From: an uncultured Clostridia bacterium
GTDB lineage: Bacteria; Bacillota; Clostridia; Oscillospirales; Oscillospiraceae
Assembly (NCBI GenBank): GCA_946187035.1
Contig: CAMHPQ010000002.1
Coordinates: forward strand, 1-64,000
Direction of reading: 5' to 3'
Length of the DNA: 64,000 bases
Shown piece by piece: positions 58,945 to 64,000 of the stretch. The notes beneath the pieces are model-generated. The model saw only the letters and a program-made list of their open reading frames with translations. It was not told the DNA's origin and made no database searches. The position numbers and the translations under genes are program-made. Within the stretch, counting starts at the first letter, position 1, and the number at the start of each line of letters is the position of its first letter.

Positions 58945-60048
58945 ATGCCGATCAATGTAACTCGATCCTCCATGCCGTCCATGGAGGAATACATGGAGGA
59001 AATCCGGCCTATTTTTGAAAGCCGATTTCTGACCAACATGGGCCCGGTGTATAAAAAGTTTCAGCATCAGCTGATCGACTATCTGGGCACACAATACATC
59101 TCTCTGTTCGTCAACGGGCATATGGCCCTCGAAATGGCAATCCAGGCTCTGGGACTTCAGGTTCCGGGCGGCGAAGTGATTACGACCCCGTTCACGTTCG
59201 TGTCTACGACCCATGCCATAACGAGAAACGGCTTGACCCCGGTGTTTTGTGACATCAAACCGGATGATTACACCATGGACCCGGAGAAGATTGAGGCGCT
59301 GATTACAGACCGCACGGTTGCGATCATTCCGGTGCATGTCTATGGGAATATCTGTGATGTTGAGGCCATTGACGCCATTGCGAAAAAGCATGGATTGAAG
59401 GTCATCTATGATGCTGCCCATGCTTTTGGCGAGACTTATAAGGGCGTGGGGATCGGCAATTTTGGCGACGCCTCCATGTTCAGCTTCCATGCCACCAAGG
59501 TGTTCCACAGCATTGAGGGCGGGGCAATTGCGTTTAACGATGCCCAATACCGTGTGCGTCTGCATGAGCTGAAAAACTTCGGCATTCACGGCAAAGAGGA
59601 CGTTCTCGCCGTCGGTGCAAACGCCAAGCTGGATGAATTTCGTGCGGCCATGGGTATCTGCAACCTGCGGCATATTGATGAATATATCCAGTCCCGCGAG
59701 GAGGTTGTCACCCACTATCGGGAGCGCCTCGGCGGAGTGAAGGGGATCCGTCTTTGCCAGCCCCAGGAGGATGTGAAGTCCAATTACGCATATTTCCCGG
59801 TCTACTTTGCAGAAAAAGAGTTCGGCAAGAGCCGAGATCTGGTATATGAGGATCTCCAGAAGCAGGAGATCTTCGCCCGCAAGTATTTTTATCCTGCGGT
59901 GAATGAGATGACCTGCTATAAGGGCCTCTATCCGCAGAACACGCCCGTAGCGCACGATGTCTCCACGCATATTCTCACGCTGCCGCTGTACGAGGGGCTC
60001 AGCAGGGAGGATGTGGACCGGATCTGCGATGTGATCCTGTATGCCTGA
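58945..60048 (+). CDS. DegT/DnrJ/EryC1/StrS aminotransferase, VioA-like (dTDP-4-amino-4,6-dideoxyglucose)
   Basis: 'MPINVTRSSMPSMEEYMEEI...FLTNMGP...SLFVNGHMALEMAI...ITTPFTFVSTTHAITRNGLTPVFCDI...FSFHATKVFHSIEGG'; PLP lysine in 'HATKVF'. Confidence 0.88.
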   Translation: MPINVTRSSMPSMEEYMEEIRPIFESRFLTNMGPVYKKFQHQLIDYLGTQYISLFVNGHMALEMAIQALGLQVPGGEVITTPFTFVSTTHAITRNGLTPVFCDIKPDDYTMDPEKIEALITDRTVAIIPVHVYGNICDVEAIDAIAKKHGLKVIYDAAHAFGETYKGVGIGNFGDASMFSFHATKVFHSIEGGAIAFNDAQYRVRLHELKNFGIHGKEDVLAVGANAKLDEFRAAMGICNLRHIDEYIQSREEVVTHYRERLGGVKGIRLCQPQEDVKSNYAYFPVYFAEKEFGKSRDLVYEDLQKQEIFARKYFYPAVNEMTCYKGLYPQNTPVAHDVSTHILTLPLYEGLSREDVDRICDVILYA

Positions 60049-60067
60049 TTATAAGGAGCGTTCTTCC

Positions 60068-61261
60068 ATGAAAAAGCTTTTGCTGCTTGGTGGATCTGCC
60101 CAGCAGGTAATCGCCATCACAACAGCAAAGCAGATGGGTTATGAGACGATTCTCTGCGACTATCTTCCGGACAATCCCGGACAATACGAGGCAGATCGCT
60201 TTTATCTGATCAGCACAACGGATCTGGATGCTGTGCTGGAGGTAGCCCGCAAGGAGAAAATTGACGGCGTTCTGGCCTATGCGTCCGATCCCGCCGCGCC
60301 CACGGCGGCCTATGTGGCGGAGCAGCTGGGATTGCCCGGAAATCCATATCGCTCTGTGGATATTCTTTGCAGCAAGGATAAATTCAGGAAGTTTCTCGCT
60401 GAAAACGGATTCCATGCTCCCCAGTCTCGCGGATATGATTCCGTAGAAAGCGTTTGTGAAAGTGCGGAACGATTTCGCTACCCTGTGATTGTAAAACCGG
60501 TGGACTCCTCCGGAAGCAAAGGCGCTACGGTTCTGCATGGCCCGGAGGGGCTCGTTGAGGCGGCGGAATTTGCCCTGTCCTTCTCCAGATGCCATCGCCT
60601 GATTGTTGAGGATTTTATCGTTCGGAAGCACCCGTACCTTGTAGGCGGCGACATCTTTGTCGTGGATGGTGAGATCGTGCTCTGGGGCCTGATGAACTGC
60701 CATCGGGACGCCTGCGTGAATCCCCTTGTTCCGGTTGGAAAGAGCTATCCGCCTCAGCTGGAGCAGAAGGATTTTCAAAACATTCAATCGACCCTGCAGA
60801 GTATGGTGACAAAGCTCGGAATCCAAGACGGAGCCCTGAATGTGGAGCTGATTGTAGACGACCAGGACCGGGTCTGGCCCATTGACATCGGTCCCCGCTG
60901 CGGCGGAAACATGATCCCGGATCTGCTGGGTATGATTTTTGACGTCAACATGGTGGAGATGAGTATCCAGGCCGCCATGGGGATTCCCGTTACAGCAAGA
61001 TGCAAAGACCCGAAGCCGTATTACGCAACACACAATCTCCACGCTGCGCGCGACGGTGTTCTGGAAGAAATCCATATCGCCCCGGAGCTGGAGCCCATGA
61101 TCATTCGGCGTGCGTATTACCAGCAGCCCGGAAGCGACGTGCATTATTTTGACAACGCCTCCAAGGCGCTGGGTATCCTGTTTTTCCGATTTGAAAGTGA
61201 AGAACAGATGCATCATTATCTGACAAGTATCAATGATTACATCGAAGTCCGCGTGCGCTGA
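60068..61261 (+). CDS. ATP-grasp ligase (carbamoyl-phosphate synthase-like fold) in glycan cluster
   Basis: 'RYPVIVKPVDSSGSKGATVLHG', 'HRLIVEDFI', 'VWPIDIGPRCGGNMIPDLL'. Confidence 0.88.
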   Translation: MKKLLLLGGSAQQVIAITTAKQMGYETILCDYLPDNPGQYEADRFYLISTTDLDAVLEVARKEKIDGVLAYASDPAAPTAAYVAEQLGLPGNPYRSVDILCSKDKFRKFLAENGFHAPQSRGYDSVESVCESAERFRYPVIVKPVDSSGSKGATVLHGPEGLVEAAEFALSFSRCHRLIVEDFIVRKHPYLVGGDIFVVDGEIVLWGLMNCHRDACVNPLVPVGKSYPPQLEQKDFQNIQSTLQSMVTKLGIQDGALNVELIVDDQDRVWPIDIGPRCGGNMIPDLLGMIFDVNMVEMSIQAAMGIPVTARCKDPKPYYATHNLHAARDGVLEEIHIAPELEPMIIRRAYYQQPGSDVHYFDNASKALGILFFRFESEEQMHHYLTSINDYIEVRVR

Positions 61262-61295
61262 ATGCCGCGCAGATTTCTGAAGGGAGTCACGCTCT

Positions 61296-62147
61296 ATGGA
61301 GCGAACCGAGTTTACCAAGGCAATGCGCTGGCGCTGCGCCAAGTATCTGGCGGAAGATCGTTTGCCGCTGGTCAATGCACGGCTGGATGACGTTTTGGTT
61401 CGTGACACGTTTTATACCCGCTATGGAAAACGTGCGATTGACATTGTTGTGTCTCTGATCGCCGTTCTGGTGACGCTCCCGATCAATCTCGTGATCGGAA
61501 TCATCACTTTTTTCGACGTAGGACGCCCGATTTTCTTCAAGCAGATCCGAATCGGAAAGGATGCAAAGCCGTTTCAGATCATCAAATTCCGCAACATGCG
61601 AAACACCTATGACGCGCATGGAGACCTGCTGCCGGCGTCTCAGCGTATCACCAGATTCGGGCGCTTTGTCCGCAAAACCTCTTTGGATGAGCTGTTTAAC
61701 TTCTGGAGTGTACTCAAGGGCGATATGAGCCTGATTGGCCCGCGTCCGCTGGTTCCGGAATATGTACATCGTTATAACAAACGTCATCGTCAGCGTCTTG
61801 CAGTTCGCCCGGGACTGGAATGCCCGCCGCGCAAACTGGACGGCCATGTCTGGACGTGGCAGGAGCAATTTGAAAATGACGTTTGGTATGTGGAGCATCT
61901 GAGCTTCAAAACCGATTGCATGATGTTCTGGAATCTGGTTCGCTTTGCCTTTGACCGCAAGAGCGCTGCTGCCCGTGCGGGTGTAAAGCGAGGCATTTTC
62001 ATGGGTTACGATTTGGACGGGAATGCTATCAATATGGATGGCGTTCCGCAGGAATATATTGACCGCGTCGCCGCAGAGATGGACGGAACCGAAGAAGCGG
62101 AGCTGATCTGGGAAACCGATGTAGCCTCGCCTGCGCTGTCTGTGTGA
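61296..62147 (+). CDS. Bacterial sugar transferase (monotopic phosphoglycosyl transferase, PglC/WcaJ-like)
   Basis: 'YGKRAIDIVVSLIAVLVTLPINLVIGIITFFDVGRPIFFKQIRIGKDAKPFQIIKFRNMR', 'FVRKTSLDELFNFWSVLKGDMSLIGPRPLVPEY'. Confidence 0.95.
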   Translation: MERTEFTKAMRWRCAKYLAEDRLPLVNARLDDVLVRDTFYTRYGKRAIDIVVSLIAVLVTLPINLVIGIITFFDVGRPIFFKQIRIGKDAKPFQIIKFRNMRNTYDAHGDLLPASQRITRFGRFVRKTSLDELFNFWSVLKGDMSLIGPRPLVPEYVHRYNKRHRQRLAVRPGLECPPRKLDGHVWTWQEQFENDVWYVEHLSFKTDCMMFWNLVRFAFDRKSAAARAGVKRGIFMGYDLDGNAINMDGVPQEYIDRVAAEMDGTEEAELIWETDVASPALSV

Positions 62148-62168
62148 GGCTGACCACGGAGTTCATTT

Positions 62169-63461
62169 ATGAAGAAATATGAAGGAAAAACGCTGCTGAT
62201 GCTCGGGAGCAACATTGCTTCTGAGGATATTGTGCGTTATGCCAGAGAAAACGGTGCATACACCATTGTCGCAGATTATTTCCCGCCGGAGCGTTCTCCG
62301 GCCAAGCTGGCTGCTGATGAACATGTCCTCATCAGCACGACGGATATGGAGAAGCTCAGTCGTCTGATTCAGACTCGACGGGTGGACGGCGTTCTCTCCG
62401 GTATCAGTGAGTTTAACATTCAAAAAGCCATGGAGCTGGCGGAGATGAACCATCTTCCGTTTTACTGCGATTTGCGCCAGTGGCATATGATTGAGGAAAA
62501 GCATCTTTTCCGCACATTGTGCGAGATGCACGGTGTCCCGTGTCCGAAGACCTATTTCATCGGCAGGGAAATCGACGCGGCTGCATGCAGGGGAATCCGC
62601 TATCCCGCGATTCTCAAGCCTGTGGACGCCAGTACTTCTGCGGGTATTTCCATCTGTGCCAACGAGCAGGAGCTGCTGGCCCATGTGCCGGAAGCACTGG
62701 AGCATTCCCACGTCGGGCGAATCATTGTGGAAGAATTCGTCAGCGGAGACGAGTTTACAGCTCACTACACCATTGCCAACGGCAAAGTTACCCTGGCTTG
62801 CATGGATTTTCGGTACCCCGTGGCAGTGCACGAGGGACGTGTTACAACGATTCCCGCCGCCCGGATCTACCCGAGCCCATATCTGGAGCCATACCTGCGT
62901 CAGGTGGATCCCTCCATGCGTTCTCTTTGCAAATATCTGAAGCTTCAGGACGGTATTTTGTTTGTGCAGGGACTTTATGATTCCGACACGGACGAATTTC
63001 ATATCTTTGAGGCCGGGCTGCGCAGCGCCGCCGAAGCTCCGTATCGAATTCTGCGGGAGATCAATGGTGTGGATGCGATGCAGGTGCTGGTAGACCATGC
63101 ACTTTCGGTTCCCACGGATTTCCCTTCGGAACTGGAGGATCCGTTCCTGCACGGAAAATGGGGCGGAGTTGTGTCTATGGTTGGCCATGGCGGCGTAGTC
63201 GGCAGCATCGAGGGACTGGAGGAGGCTGTTGCGGCGACGCCCGGCGTCATCAGTTACGAAAGTCGCTATCCGGTGGGAAGTCGGGTGCCCAGCGGTGATA
63301 CCCTGCGGCAGATTATGATTCGGTTTATTATGATCTGCGACAGCCGTGAGCAGCTTGCGCAGGAGATCACTTATCTGAACGAACATATCACCGTCCTCAA
63401 CGATCAGGGTGAGAATATGGTCGTTCGGTTTGATCCGGAGCGTATATTTGATATAAAGTGA
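62169..63461 (+). CDS. Second ATP-grasp ligase in glycan cluster
   Basis: 'IRYPAILKPVDASTSAGISICANEQEL', 'GRIIVEEFVSGDEFTAHYTI', 'FHIFEAGLRSAAEAPYRI'. Confidence 0.88.
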   Translation: MKKYEGKTLLMLGSNIASEDIVRYARENGAYTIVADYFPPERSPAKLAADEHVLISTTDMEKLSRLIQTRRVDGVLSGISEFNIQKAMELAEMNHLPFYCDLRQWHMIEEKHLFRTLCEMHGVPCPKTYFIGREIDAAACRGIRYPAILKPVDASTSAGISICANEQELLAHVPEALEHSHVGRIIVEEFVSGDEFTAHYTIANGKVTLACMDFRYPVAVHEGRVTTIPAARIYPSPYLEPYLRQVDPSMRSLCKYLKLQDGILFVQGLYDSDTDEFHIFEAGLRSAAEAPYRILREINGVDAMQVLVDHALSVPTDFPSELEDPFLHGKWGGVVSMVGHGGVVGSIEGLEEAVAATPGVISYESRYPVGSRVPSGDTLRQIMIRFIMICDSREQLAQEITYLNEHITVLNDQGENMVVRFDPERIFDIK

Positions 63462-63468
63462 GGTTGCA

Positions 63469-64000
63469 ATGAAGATTCTTCTTTCCGGCGCCGGAGGGTT
63501 TCTCGGCAGCCATTTGCTCCAAACGCTTGCGCAGCGGGGGACTGCGGTCACTGCGCTGACCTCAAAAAAAGAGGCGCTGCAGGATCAATATGCCGCCTAT
63601 CCCAACGTGTACGTTAGCACCATGGAGGAGCTCCGCTCCGGGAATGTATGCTTAGGGGATGACACCATTCTGATCAACTGCGCATTTCCGCGTAACGCCG
63701 ACGGCGTCAAAATGGCCTCCGGTCTGCATTATGTGCAGTCGTTGCTGGAAACTGCTGTGAATAATGGCGTCTGCGCAGTGATCAACATCTCCTCCCAAAG
63801 TGTTTACAGCCAGACCAGGGAGCGCCCTGCAGATGAGCAGGAGCCGCTGAACCTGGAGTCTTCCTATGCGGTGGGCAAGTATGCCGCCGAATTGCTGGTG
63901 AACGCAATCTGCAGAGACGTCCGGCACACCAACCTGCGCATGGCCAGCCTCATCGGCCCGGGCTTTGATCAGAGAGTTGTAAATAAGCTGGTGCGCAGCG
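63469..64000 (+). CDS. NAD-dependent epimerase/dehydratase (SDR), truncated by window end
   Basis: 'MKILLSGAGGFLGSHLLQTLAQRG', 'SSYAVGKYAAELL' (YxxxK). Confidence 0.9.
   Translation, partial: MKILLSGAGGFLGSHLLQTLAQRGTAVTALTSKKEALQDQYAAYPNVYVSTMEELRSGNVCLGDDTILINCAFPRNADGVKMASGLHYVQSLLETAVNNGVCAVINISSQSVYSQTRERPADEQEPLNLESSYAVGKYAAELLVNAICRDVRHTNLRMASLIGPGFDQRVVNKLVRS

Overview
This 64 kb window looks like chromosomal DNA from a spore-forming, moderately high-GC gut Clostridia (Oscillospiraceae-like); that taxonomy is inferred from gene content. It is mostly housekeeping: lipid II amidation (murT/gatD), a Na+-translocating decarboxylase operon (oad-type), tsf/rpsB, sigG, cdaA/cdaR, remA-like/gmk/rpoZ/priA/def/fmt/rsmB/rlmN/prpC/prkC/rsgA, prfA, ftsK/spoIIIE, mini-RNase III and rqcH. 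Accessory parts are: (1) a truncated alpha/beta-hydrolase remnant abutting an Ig-like surface-protein gene at the left edge; (2) a TetR-linked cluster with two YhgE/Pip membrane proteins and a CpsB-like PHP protein that has lost its metal-ligand motifs; (3) an LRR/Ig-like surface protein with a recent 69-bp repeat duplication; (4) two elaborate palindromic repeat elements flanking sigG; (5) a dTDP-sugar cell-surface glycan cluster at the right edge (rfbA, rfbB, tmk, acyltransferase, VioA-like aminotransferase, two ATP-grasp ligases, a phosphoglycosyl transferase, an epimerase), cut by the window end. The glycan cluster is the strongest candidate for new biology. Domain fusions (TsaC-CoaE, CotJA-CotJB) were also noted. 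No CRISPR array, rRNA or phage was seen. All family calls come from reading motifs in the translations; no database search was run.
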